Part shown: positions 22,701-32,499 of the stretch, one piece after another | How the letters are laid out: every line of letters starts with the position of its first letter | How positions within the stretch are numbered: position 1 is the stretch's first letter | NCBI GenBank assembly: GCA_018857735.1 | Contig: JABMCL010001555.1 | Coordinates: forward strand, 846,001 to 910,000 | Length of the DNA: 64,000 nucleotides | Source: Alviniconcha marisindica | Taxonomy: Eukaryota > Mollusca > Gastropoda > Provannidae | Reading direction: 5' to 3' | Made by a program: the position numbers and the translations under genes | The notes under the pieces: generated by a model | The model's input: the letters and a program-made list of their open reading frames with translations, nothing else | Told to the model about the DNA's origin: nothing | Database searches by the model: none

Positions 22701-25267
22701 GTCTATTGTGAGTTAATATAACATTGCTTTTTGACCTCGACTGATGTACTTTGAGGTCACGGGAGTTTCAAGAGCTACAGTTTAACAGGAGCTTCTTTTC
22801 TTTCTTTTTTCTTTTTCTTTTTTAACCCACCCTTGACTTTCAACTCCATTACTCATAAACAATCATGTGAGCAGGTAATTAGTATTCCTCCTTGACCTTG
22901 ACAACTGATGCACTTTGAGGTCATATAACAGTTTCAAGAATTTGAAGAAATTATAAAATTTGCATTTCTTCATTCTAAACATGAATCAGCTGAGGAGTAA
23001 GTAAGTAAGTTGGTGTTTTACGCCCAGTCAACCAGTATGGTTATATCAGGGCAATATCAGCTGAGGAATTAATTTGCTTTGCTTCTCCACCCCTTTTTAA
23101 TCTTCGTCGTCAGATTGCAGTCAGATCCACAAACTCCATGTTGATGTTGCTCTTACCTAAAGCTTGACATGATTAAAAGTTTTGCTGTCTACTATTCACC
23201 GCTTGTTTAAGCATTTGGAGTCGTTTGTTGCAGTGTATTTACGGGCCTCGGCTGAAACTTGCCAGAAACGCATCAAGATTAGGAGCCGATCGGAAGAGTC
23301 CTCTGTGTCCCTGGTAAATATGTTTGAGGCATTTTGTCTTTTGGGAATAATTCAGATAAAAAGCTTTTCAGGACAGCAGAACAAAATTATAAGACAGATT
23401 TTTGGTCAAACTGGCTCTAAATGCTGACATTGTGACCTGAACCTCATGCTTGTGTTCAGTTTGGGCCAAAATTTAACAAGTTGAAACGTAAGTGATTTCA
23501 TTTCTTTCATTGTTGAATAACTGTCTCACTTAAAGTAGAGGAGGTCTACCCCCAAAATGTGCGCTTTTTATTGTCCCATTAAAATAAGCTCTTTACTTTT
23601 TACAGGTTTTGATCCTTTTTCAGATTACTGGCGGTTGCAGCCAGCTTTGTTTTGGTTTTTATATCTAATAAGTGCTGAACCCAGTTTAGAATGTTCAGAT
23701 TTATGTGTGAGAGAGTGTGTGTGTATGATGAAATGAGCATATATTCTTGTCTTTGTAAGCACTCTGGGTTCTTACGAGACAGGTGCCATAAATAGTCTAT
23801 TATTGTTATGTTTATTATAATTTTCCTTCCTAAATTTTTTTACTACTTTATTTCAGGAGTATTTACAAGATTTGCACACACTGCATGAAGACTGGCTGGT
23901 ACACAAAAAGAGAGGCCGACTGCCTGCTCCAGTTCTAGTAAGTTTCAAATTAATTTGCTATAGTATTTATAGTTCTTAACATTAGCGTAGCACCAATATA
24001 TATCATTCACCTACTGTGATCATATGACTGGAACTCCTGACAAACAGAGCTTATGATGTGGTGCCAAAACATGTTTGTCACTGACTGAACCACTGTTTGT
24101 CACTATTGTTGTCTGAATTTTTTTTGCGTTAATTTTTTATCCCACTGTGCAAGAATTTTCGCATTTAGATTCATTCTTAGGTTTGGTTAGGTTGTTGCAC
24201 ATAACTGTAAGTTGACCTTCAACACACAGAGGCTCTAAAACAAAAAACATTCGCTATTTGGACCATAAAAGAGACTGTATAGTGTCTATAAGTATAAGCA
24301 GCATAACGCTATGTCAGGCTTCAATATATGAGTGTATCTGACAAATGTTTAACGACACAAAGAAGGATTTTGGCCAGGACTAAAAATTTGCGTCACTATA
24401 TTCGGCAGCTCATTGTATCCAGATATCTGCAATATTAAGGATACAACTTACAAGGATATTTACTGGCCCATGACATTAAAATGTGCGCACGAATTTGTCT
24501 TGGTCACGCATGCACGCACACTGCATCAGGGGTAGACCAGGATGACGGTCACAGTTCAGACAGTCAAGTCACGGTTGAGGGCACTAACAGCCCGGTGGAA
24601 GAGCTGCTGCTCAGTCAGTTGGTACCTGTCCTCAACATCATGCATCACCTTGATAATAATTAAAGTATTTGTAAAGTGCATACATACTCACTGAACACAC
24701 ACAGGCATATACGAGCATTCTGACTATACAAAGTAAAAATGTACACAGTTTAAAAAAGGGCAGCAAACATAGACTTGAGATGGATGAAGAAAATATGGCA
24801 GCTAGGTCTACAGTTTTGGGAAAATAAATGTTCCAGGTGGCAAGAGCTGGAATGAGTCATCTGCTGGGTAAGACTGACCTGTACTGATCCATCTGGATCT
24901 GGCAACAGACTGCATTATGAACATTTCCATTAATTAACTGACAGTGGTCGTATCTCATTTGATTATTTTCAGGTGATTGATGCAGACTTGAGTGAAGTGA
25001 CCAAGACCACTGAGGAAATGGCACCAGCGAGTAATTAACTGACAGTGGTCGTATCTCGTTTGATTGTTTTCAGGTGATTGATGCAGACATGGACTTGAGT
25101 GAAGTGACCAAAACCATTGTGGAATTGGCACCAGTGATTAACTAACTGACAGTGACTGTATCTCTTTGGATTATTTTCAGGTGCTTGATGCAGACAAGGA
25201 CATCAGTGAATTGACGAAGACCTTTGAGCAACTAGCACCAGTTATTATGTCTCTCGGTCACAGCTAA
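13753..25267 (+). CDS. TK2: TK2/dNK-type deoxynucleoside kinase with three alternative last exons
   Basis: The enzyme phosphorylates deoxynucleosides (thymidine and deoxycytidine in TK2; all four in insect dNK) in the salvage pathway. Nine common exons encode 214 residues; one of three tandem last exons adds 21, 23 or 28, giving 235-242 residues (Drosophila dNK 250, human TK2 265). Seen: P-loop EGNIGCGKTT (residues 36-45), base motif EPVEKW (61-66), FQTYLTLTML (89-98), ERT in place of the usual ERS (114-116), the lid stretch RSRSEES (177-183), and LHEDWL (196-201). Met97 and Ala120 sit where TK2/dNK enzymes differ from dCK/dGK, so the pocket is of the pyrimidine/broad type. All phases agree. 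The N-terminus (MTTLRPDIYS) has no obvious mitochondrial presequence, so location is uncertain; an unseen upstream first exon could add one. Confidence 0.94.
14272..14321 (+). CDS. TK2: TK2 exon 2
   Basis: Encodes GDLSLSTKSREMGRPFR, leading to the P-loop strand; PF just before the strand resembles QPFTV of insect dNK. The acceptor is ctattcag/GAGAC and the donor TTCAGA/gtaagt. Phases fit exons 1 and 3. Confidence 0.8.
14322..16228. other. TK2 intron 2, no feature seen
   Basis: AT-rich. No conserved frame or tandem array recognised. Confidence 0.55.
16229..16306 (+). CDS. TK2: TK2 exon 3 (P-loop)
   Basis: Encodes TVAVEGNIGCGKTTFLEYF and onward to SGVE, the nucleotide-binding P-loop of deoxynucleoside kinases, with Cys41 where relatives have Ser. 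The acceptor is gtccccag and the donor GTGGAG/gtacat. Confidence 0.96.
16307..18189. other. TK2 intron 3
   Basis: Contains a two-copy block with GGTGTACATCCACAGGCA and TCTCTCTGTATAATTTA (17125-17225), T-runs and a short TA tract (18078-18096). No coding signal. Confidence 0.55.
18190..18243 (+). CDS. TK2: TK2 exon 4 (catalytic Glu)
   Basis: Encodes VIAEPVEKWKNVNGFNCF. Glu61 of EPVEKW is the family's catalytic base. The acceptor is ctcttccag/GTGATT and the donor TGTTTT/gtgagt. Confidence 0.96.
18655..18846. repeat. Tandem repeat, about 64 bp, three copies, TK2 intron 4
   Basis: The unit contains TTCACCACATTAAAAGATGG and ATCATTAC followed by AGCATGGGCACTTA. It ends about 130 bp upstream of exon 5. 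Confidence 0.85.
18979..19068 (+). CDS. TK2: TK2 exon 5 (substrate-pocket helix)
   Basis: Encodes EMMYKNAVRWSQAFQTYLTL then TMLEIHEQEE. FQTY provides the pocket glutamine (Q90), and Met97 is at the position of Drosophila dNK Met88. Leu93 replaces the usual Val84. The acceptor is gtgccag and the donor GAAGAG/gtacaa. Confidence 0.95.
19215..20432 (+). repeat. G-rich minisatellite, about 35-bp unit, in TK2 intron 5
   Basis: About 35 copies of the core GGGAGGTGGAGCTGGGCT joined by variable linkers (CTCAAGAGAGATCAAGC, ATCAAGAGC, CAAAGGAGACCAAGAGCT). Higher-order blocks of three to four unit types recur. The transcribed gene's coding strand is the G-rich one. Overlapping forward open frames (up to 347 codons) result from the stop-free repeat and are not taken as a protein. 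Confidence 0.95.
20433..20680 (+). repeat. Dispersed repeat next to the minisatellite, copy 1
   Basis: Begins GGATGGATTGTCTTGCTGC and ends CTTGTGGTTTCTGTGGACGT with AATCGCCATG. It matches copy 2 at 21470-21748 over its length. It carries the same GTGGACGTAAA tail as the SINE at 2163. Confidence 0.8.
21024..21100 (+). CDS. TK2: TK2 exon 6 (ERT motif)
   Basis: Encodes KQDCVKMMERTIYSARYCFI and ENLHQ plus two bases. The Glu-Arg pair of the ERS motif is present but Ser is Thr (residue 116). The acceptor is cacatttcag and the donor CAAAA/gtaagt. Confidence 0.95.
21420..21748 (+). repeat. Dispersed repeat, copy 2, with one minisatellite monomer
   Basis: Its first 50 bases (GAGATCAAGAGCAGGGAGAT then GGAGCCAGGCTCTCAA) are a single unit of the 19215-20432 array. 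The flank beginning GGATGGATTGTCTTGCTGC follows, as in copy 1. It lies in TK2 intron 6; the rest of that intron to 22292 has no feature. Confidence 0.8.
22293..22381 (+). CDS. TK2: TK2 exon 7
   Basis: Encodes NLMSDMEYAVLSEWHDWLYD and then NAATGIDLI. It aligns with EVDYVVLSEWFDWI...DLIVYL of TK2. The acceptor is tttgttacag and the donor ATTG/gttaga. Confidence 0.95.
22382..23233. other. TK2 intron 7
   Basis: Holds a minus-oriented copy of the dispersed CTGATATAACC repeat at 22997-23052 and T-rich tracts. No coding signal apart from the flanking exons. Confidence 0.6.
23234..23313 (+). CDS. TK2: TK2 exon 8 (lid region)
   Basis: Encodes VYLRASAETCQKRIKIRSRS and then EESSVSL. The arginine-rich RSRSEES is the ATP lid, as in RARSEES of insect dNK. 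The acceptor is gtttgttgcag and the donor CTG/gtaaat. Confidence 0.96.
23857..23937 (+). CDS. TK2: TK2 exon 9 (last common exon)
   Basis: Encodes EYLQDLHTLHEDWLVHKKRG and then RLPAPVL. LHEDWL is strongly conserved. The acceptor is tatttcag and the donor GTTCTA/gtaagt. It ends in phase 0, so any of the three following acceptors keeps the frame. Confidence 0.96.
23938..24972. other. TK2 intron 9
   Basis: Mostly unique-looking. About 24475-24660 is less AT-rich and may be a dispersed repeat, but I could not match it inside the window. From about 24932 the sequence is homologous to the 35-base spacers between the duplicated last exons. Confidence 0.55.
24973..25038 (+). CDS. TK2: TK2 alternative last exon, copy a
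   Basis: After the acceptor gattattttcag it encodes VIDADLSEVTKTTEEMAPAS then N and TAA (21 residues). Compared with copy b it lacks two codons (Met-Asp) and carries Thr-Glu-Glu-Met where b has Val-Glu-Leu. Its stop codon comes from sequence homologous to the intron tail of the next copy. If this acceptor is used, copies b and c become 3' UTR. It is the first acceptor met by the spliceosome. Confidence 0.75.
   Translation: MIDADLSEVTKTTEEMAPASN
25074..25145 (+). CDS. TK2: TK2 alternative last exon, copy b
   Basis: After the acceptor tgattgttttcag it encodes VIDADMDLSEVTKTIVELAP then VIN and TAA (23 residues). It is nearly identical at DNA level to copy a, so a and b are the younger pair. 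Only 35 bases separate it from the stop of copy a. Confidence 0.75.
   Translation: MIDADMDLSEVTKTIVELAPVIN
25181..25267 (+). CDS. TK2: TK2 last exon, copy c (probably ancestral)
   Basis: After the acceptor ggattattttcag it encodes VLDADKDISELTKTFEQLAP then VIMSLGHS and TAA (28 residues). It is the longest copy and the only one whose C-terminus does not run into intron-like sequence. Phe-Glu-Gln matches LFEQN of human TK2. I take it as the original exon. Confidence 0.85.
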   Translation: MLDADKDISELTKTFEQLAPVIMSLGHS

Positions 25268-28003
25268 CACTACAGCTTGTGACCAGATGCCTGCACTGTC
25301 ACCACCACTACCGTTTTCAGTGGCATAAACCACAAACTAAACAATACAACCAACCCACCCACCACCCACCCCCTGTTTTTGAATACCACTCTATAATCAA
25401 GTAAACGTCTTAAATTATAAAAACGGGGTGGCTGTTGGTGAGAGTTTGTTGACATTGAAGTATGAAGGGATTGTTTCAGAGGAAGCGTTCCACTGTGCTG
25501 GTAACCAGCACCTTTGCCAGTGTAACCAACTTAGGGCCACTGGTGCTGTGCTGTACTCATTCACTTTTAATGTTGTCATTATTTGTCTTTGCTCAGATCT
25601 TGTAGAAACTCGTGAATGCGAACAACTACATGCCCATAAATTATGTTGGGAGTCATCTCTGCAAGTAAATGAAATGCATATTTTTTAATACACTTGTACA
25701 AAGTTCCTCTAGACCTGCTTAAAAGATCACTTAGAGTGTATGTGTACACCTTGTCAACATTCGTAAATGTTTTTGTGTTTATTTTACAGTCAGTACTCTG
25801 TATTTACTTACGTATTAACTATTTATTTTAAGCTCTACATTGTCCATGAAAGAATGCTGCTTAAGGTGAAGTGAGGTATGGAAGCGAGTTTTAGAGTTAA
25901 TGTGGTCTAAATCAGTCAGTCCTTGATCCACACCTCAGGGAACTGTGAAGGTCAACCTTTTTACCACTTGATTTCCCTCCCATATGTGTATGTTTCTGTG
26001 TTCATGATCACTTCCGTTGTGTTCCTTTTTTTAAATATTTTTATGCATGTTTGCTTTAAGGTCTGGAAGTCGAAACAGTTAAGCATTGTTGGGTTTATGA
26101 AATTTGTGTGCGCCTCTGTAATGATGAGTCTTCATCTGTGATGATAAAGTTAACATCAGCCTTTTCTCAGGGACTGTGTAAGTAAGATCTCTCCAACATT
26201 GCATCATGTTGCCTTCTATTGAGGCTTAGATTTTAATATAGCAGATTCCCCCCCCCTCCCCCTTCCCCAATAATCAACCACCCCTCTTTTGCAAGCTTTT
26301 TAAAAAAAAATGGATGAGTGTGATAAGCAGCCACCTTTCTTATTCAACCTATGGGCAGTAAATATCCTGATTTTATGACCCCATATCCTGATTTTATGAC
26401 CCCAAACAGTTGTTTTTCCAAGAACATCTAATTATGTCATCGTTCAACCTTTTGGCATCTCAGAACTTTTATGAAAAAGTTGTGACTGCTTTTTAAGCTA
26501 TATCTTTAAAAACTGCATGATAACAATGTCTATGGTTTTATGCATTCGTACCCATTTTAGTGGCTCTGTCCATTTTTATGAGAGTGAAAATCAAAAGGAA
26601 ATGTATTTTTGTTTTAATGTGGGTTGACTGTTTTTGTGCTATTGTAGCTTCTTTGTAGATTGTTGAGATGTTATTTGGAATAGGGGAAGAGATGATTTAC
26701 TGCAGTTTGTTTTGTTGCAGTACCTTGTTGTCCTTGCCATGACATAACTGTCATGGTTGATGGGGGCTAAAAACTCATTTCATTACACTGCCTCTAGCCT
26801 CATCCTGTAGTTATCAGTTTAAACAAAATTTGTCACTGGAGGCGTGGACTCAGGAGTTTTTATGTTCATATCTTTATAGGGCTGCTGCCTGATGAGCAAG
26901 GCTTTGAACCCTCAACTTGATGAGATTTAGTCTGGTACCTTAACCATTCAGGCATGTCTCTTCCACCATTATAATCATGTGGATATATAGGAATCACTGG
27001 TTTATTTAGAAGAATATAAATTTTATGCCATATTGTGTGTGACCACTGACAAAGACATGGGAGAATTGCTCATACACATGTCACTCATTTTGTTCAGTTG
27101 TGATGACAGGAGGAAGGAAGAATAAATTTATGACACTAAAATTCATGCCACAAGTGTGTTGGATATGTGGATCTCTCTCTCTCTTTCTCTCTCTCTCATT
27201 CTCTCTCCCCCCCCCCCCCCCCCCCCCCCCTTTCCCATCTGGAATCACCAGCAGGTGTCTGATAGCTGCTGAAAGATCACTTCATACAGTATATCGACAC
27301 CTGCACTATGCTGATGTAAGCCATATAGTCGTCTTGTAATCTTATGCGTTCATTTGCTTGTCCCTTCTAACACTGATGGTATTATAATAATAATAATAGC
27401 GGTCATTTCCACTTTCCTGGTCACCTCACCTAGATGGGAACAAAAGCCTCCAAGCAAGACACACACAAAACTAGCCCATCGGCTAAGTCATAATTTTGCT
27501 TCCAGTTCCAGCAATGATTCATCTGAATTTACTCACCTTTTTTCATCATCAGAGATTTAGCTAAAACCGAAAACAAACTATGAAATGGAAGAATGTAACA
27601 TTTTATTGGGCAATTCCTTCAGGATAGTGGAGTTTAATATTTTTCACTGGTCGTACAAAATTGCTTTTTTTGACAGGCATATCAAAACTTTTTTCTTTTT
27701 TTTAATGGGAGTGGGGAATGAAAATCTGCAACACTGCAGACATAGATCGAGTTTCCGAATTAAAAATAAATCTGGGATGGTTTCAGGTCATCTTCCTCTC
27801 GCCTCCTTTTGTTGCATTTTATATGTTTGAAGACAGTTTACTACTATTTTAGGATAAACTCACACAAGTATGTGAATAATTCTGCCAAGATTGAACTGCT
27901 TATGAGAATTAACTACCAACATGGCAAACGTATGGTGTAAGCATGGCACAGTTTATTTTAGCACTCTTGTTTTCTCTAACATTCATAGCACTCGTTTTGT
28001 TTT
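25268..28003. other. Downstream of TK2: 3' UTR and intergenic DNA
   Basis: No clear AATAAA close to the last stop codon. Contains a C-rich tract (26249-26290), a two-copy 24-bp duplication at 26355-26404, a repeat-like CATGACATAACTGTCATGGT (26739-26758), and a CT tract followed by a long C run (27174-27231). No conserved frame. Confidence 0.5.
26880..26956 (-). repeat. tRNA-like SINE head (Leu/Ser type)
   Basis: Minus strand: A-box TGCCTGAATGGTTAAGG, an anticodon-arm-like CCAGACTAAATCTC and B-box GGGTTCAAAGCC. The body was not matched elsewhere. The fold is imperfect, so I do not call it a tRNA gene. Confidence 0.5.
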
Positions 28004-28065
28004 ATTCAACCTGATATATAACCGTCATGATGGGCGTTAAAACCAGTTATCTCACTGAAGTAGCC

Positions 28066-28165
28066 TTTCAAAGGCAACATTGGGGAGACTTCTGAGAGAC
28101 GGAGTGAAACGCATTATGGGCTTTTTCCGAGCACATAGATACCGTCTTGAGCTGAAGTTGTTGCC
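28066..28165 (+). repeat. Dispersed repeat, copy 1
   Basis: TTCAAAGGCAACATTGGGGA, ACTTCTGAGAGACGGAGTG and AGATACCGTCTTGAGCTGAA match 61638-61765. A decayed CTGATATAACC-type repeat precedes it at 28010-28055. Confidence 0.6.
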
Positions 28166-28695
28166 AGAGTACACCAGTACGGCACTAGTGCATTATTGTC
28201 CCCCTTGGTACGCTTACGCATGTAAACATTGTCTCCCTTGATGCGCATCCTTCTAACTTGCATGACACCTTTGTTGTTGAGTTTTTGCTTAATGTCCTCA
28301 GATGCTAAAAGCATATTAGGGACAATTACACCTTTGACAGACTCCAGGGTTTTAAAAGCCACAGACTGTCCGCAGTTATCAATGCAGGCTGTTTTAAGTT
28401 CTCACCAGTCAGGCAAATCAGTCACTGAAATTGTTCTTTTAAAATTTCTCCGACTCCGAGTCGCACTGGCCGGTTTCCATCCGGTGGCGGTGAAGTTACC
28501 TATCATCTTGCCAAGCATCTCTCTCTCTCACTCTCTCTCTCTCCCGGCCCTAAACATGCTTATGACGAATTGATGTCTTATTTTGTACCGTGGCGTATGT
28601 CGTTTCAAATCTGTCAGTAGTATGTGTATGGGCGAGGGCTGGATGTAAAAAGACTAAGTGTATACTCTGCTAATGACCCTCGTCAAAATAAAATC

Positions 28696-28696
<1 letters not shown>

Positions 28697-28764
<68 letters not shown>

Positions 28765-29075
28765 GTCTCAGTAGTTCCGATGTCACTGATGCCGAGTACT
28801 CCGCAGTCGTTCCCCTTTCGTCTGTGTCATGCCGCCACTGAATCGGTGACAGACTGACCAAACCCCAACGCCCCTCTCCCCCTACACACACACACACACA
28901 CTCACGCACTCACTCACGCACACACACAAAAACACCCAAACACACAAACGCACACACTCCACTCCTCACACACACACACAACAACACTCACGCACTCACA
29001 TCACTCACGCACACACTCAAAGGAATGATATAACTTATTCCGGCAATAGATATCGAATTCAATGTGACGCACACA

Positions 29076-29148
<73 letters not shown>
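28697..29148. repeat. CT and CA microsatellites
   Basis: Two long perfect CT tracts (28699-28763 and 29077-29148) flank CA-rich sequence (28885-29010). Frames through them are artefacts. Confidence 0.95.
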
Positions 29149-29150
<2 letters not shown>

Positions 29151-29769
29151 GTTCATATATGTAACTGAATGATGTGTGGCATGTGTTCATCAGGCGCTGG
29201 GTACATTATGTTTTGTGTGGAAATTCTCATATATAACGTTTCACTCACTCATTCATGCCTATATGTATATATATAAATAATGCCTATAATTTGATATCTA
29301 CTCATCAGTAGCTTAGCAAGGGACTAGTTGTTAGGTTTTTGACTGAACCTAAAAATCCTTGTAAAATAAAGTTTTCAAGTTCGAGTTCTCTCTCTCTCTC
29401 CCTCTCTCTCTCGTCCCCTCCCCCCACACACGCATACTTTCCAATCAAAATTCAAACTGGATAGCCGCGATTTGTTTTATCAGCACATACAGTTTACAGT
29501 TAATAATTAAGATATGTCAAGGATTGGATCCTGCTCAGCTTCAGTTGTCAGATAAGAAATGCTTTGTAAACTTGCAAAGATGTAAAAGAGCGTGAAAGAG
29601 ATATTGTAATGGATGGATGCATGTTTTCTGAATAAATGCTTCACAAAGATGTGCTTGCACACACACACACACAAACAAACGTAACTACCATCGTTAATGT
29701 GGCACACTCCTCCGAATGCGGAGCAAACTATAAACGACCTCTCCTCCCCACCCCCATCTAATCAGTTTT

Positions 29770-29907
29770 TACCCTGTCGGCCCCACACACACACGTTCAA
29801 AGAAACGATTTAACTTATTCAATATAAAAAAGATCAAATTCAATGTGGCTGAGGCCATCTTATTGCTAGTACCCCCACCCCCTCCTATTTAAAGTTTTTA
29901 CCCTGTC

Positions 29908-29946
<39 letters not shown>

Positions 29947-30115
29947 AAGAAACGATTTAACTGATTCAATATAAAAAATAAAAAATTCGGGTGAGGCCAT
30001 CTTATAGAGTACCCACCCCCCCTATTTCCCTTGGACATACAGACGCTGCCAAACGTCACCCAACACACACGCACACCACACACCACAAACAAACGACCTT
30101 AACTATCCAGTATAT
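29770..30115. repeat. Degenerate tandem repeat with CA tracts, about 120 bp, three copies
   Basis: Copies share TTTTTACCCTGTCGG, a CA run, GAAACGATTTAACT, TTCAATATAAAAAA and GAGGCCATCTTAT. A more diverged copy lies at 28960-29065. Confidence 0.7.
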
Positions 30116-30249
30116 ATCAGTTTAATTGCTGGCCAGTCTTACTACAGAGTACCGGCCACACCCTTTCCCGGACACAAGCTGCCACCATCCGGAAAACAAT
30201 CCGCTGGCCCCACCTCATTTTAATCAGTTTTTACCCTGTCCGGCGTTGA

Positions 30250-31083
30250 TCCCCGCTTCCCCCACAACTGAGTGACTCGATGCAGACTGAGCCTTGCGGA
30301 CCTCAGTGACTTATCAAGCTGACCATCCTGTGAAAGAGGGAATTCCGGCTTGGCCATTTCTCTGTCAGTAACGGCCAGTCAGGTCACTCCGGCGATGGAA
30401 AAACGGAGGCTGAAAACACTAAATTTATTTTATTTTATTTTATTTTGAGCAATACAGTATATAAGGATGAAAAAAAGTTCGTCACGGTCTTTTTCCAAGT
30501 CTTCCTTCTTCAGCCGTCAGTGCCGCTGAAGGCGGGTTTTTTTTTTTTTAGTGGCCAAATCAGTCATTGCCGATCCATCACTCAGTCATTCAGTCACGGA
30601 CTGACCCAGTCGCTGCCCTCAATGACGTAGATATAGATATACTGACCAGGTAAATGTTGAGTCCATGCCGTCATCACGGTCCTGTGCGCCGCGGGGACTC
30701 TCACGTCATTTGTTTCCTGAACGTGACAACTCCGCCGGCAGCGGCAATCCGCCCTGGACTGGACTATGCCTCTTCAGTCGGTCAGGTCATCCTGAGTCAG
30801 TCAGACTACATGACTGTTACCGCAAGAACTGAGCCTCCTCCCAGCGCCCCCCCTCCCCCCCGTCGGCGGGCTGTCCCATCATTAAGCCGCCACGGCCGCC
30901 GGCCGCCGCTGATGCCGCCGGATCCGCGCCGGCGGCTGCCGGGCGACATTCGCGGCTCATGCCGGCTGGCGGGACACCGAGGCCGCCCGGCGGCGGCACT
31001 TGAACCGGCCACACTGACGCCACTGATGGCTCGGCCCAGTTCCGTCGTTGTAGGCGATATTGATTAATCTCAATTAAAATTCG

Positions 31084-31117
<34 letters not shown>

Positions 31118-32450
31118 TTTTTTTTTTAAATCTTAAACTAGCGGGATGACTTCTACTGGCTGAGCATTTCGCCGGACTGATCCAAACACATACTAAAATG
31201 GTTAAAAGGAATGCCGCTGAATATGACAATACAAAACATGTGCGAATCGGGCAGAGACTCAGTGACTGACTCCGCCGCAGTGACAGCGGTAAGCCCGGCA
31301 CTACTTTTCAGTTTCCCCAAGCTTTTCACTTTTCAGTGCGGCGCGGCAGCTGCGTGTTGGCCGGTGTCGCGGCACCAAAACTGACTGACGCGGCTGCTAC
31401 TGAAACGCACGGTGGCACTTCTGATATGATAAAATGTACTCATATCATGTCTTCAGTCGGGCAAAACACTCTAGACATAACTTATGACTGGACACACCAC
31501 AACCACAACCGACCGGATAAGCCGTACTTATTGTCACTGAGTTTGTCACTGATTCCGCCGTGACTGAACTTCAAACCGCCGGGCCGGTGGTTAGGCCGAG
31601 CCATGGCCTAACATTTGGGCCGGGCATGTCAGTATTTGTCTCGAGTCGCCGGTGTGGACTCCGCCGCCCACTGACTGCACCACTGCAGCAACTTGACTAA
31701 CACGGCCTGGCTGTAATCCGGCGCTGATTATGCCAATACAGCTACTGACGGCTGGGACTGATGAGCCATCAGTCTGGATAACTGATATACCCGACTATAG
31801 CCTGGAGTCACATAGTATTTGTCATGTATTTCTGTTTGGGTTCATTTCCTAGCCTAGCGTCTAGCGTCGAAAACTCGGGGATGCACTTTGCAAATTGTCC
31901 TTCACAATACAGCCAACCCTCAGGCTAACCCTAACCTCCAGGCCGCGGCTGTATCATCAGTTCCCAACCCGATATGCCGAACCCCGTAACCCTCAGTTTA
32001 TAACTGAAAACCGGTGACTCAGGAAACCCACCGTACAATCAGTTCGCACCAAAAATGTATCCACGACTGATTTTCCGACGCTAAATTTTGGTTAGTGGTA
32101 ATGTATTTCCGTTCTAGTTTGCCATGGTTCCACTCGGTGACCGGGTCCTTCACTCAGTGAAGCCGGCGACGATGCCACCCCTCTGATAACCACGCGCACT
32201 CTATGAGTCAGCTGTAATTTCTTTTTTCTTTTTCTTTTGGTACCAGTTTTTCAGTCGCGTTGGAGGTATGTCGTCAGCATGCGGCTGTGTTCAACAATGC
32301 GACTGTTCGAGCACATCTGATATTCTCATTGATAACCTCTCCAAATTCCAGCAAACAGACCTAAACCCTCACACCGCGACGAAATCTCCCGCGGCCACAA
32401 AAGTAGGCGTGGTATGTAAATTGTGGATGTGTTTGGGGTGTTGACTTCAA
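30250..32450. promoter_or_regulatory. CpG-rich island
   Basis: CpG density is much higher than anywhere else in the window, peaking at 30660-31030 (runs of CCGCCG and CGGCGG). Such islands mark promoters in invertebrates whose other DNA is CpG-poor. It contains a C-run (31084-31117) and an unusual excess of ACTGA/TCAGT. Short open frames inside it overlap on both strands and show no conserved protein. Confidence 0.5.
31084..31117. repeat. 34-base C run
   Basis: An uninterrupted poly(C) tract inside the CpG island. The opposite strand is poly(G) and could fold as a quadruplex. Its length in the assembly may be unreliable. Confidence 0.9.
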
Positions 32451-32499
32451 GTGAACGCAATAACTTTCTCTTTTTTTATTCAACGAAAAATGTTCGTTT

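Noticed and set aside
30654..31067. 137-codon frame in the CpG island
   Set aside because: GC-rich DNA lowers stop frequency; two minus-strand frames overlap it and none resembles a protein family.
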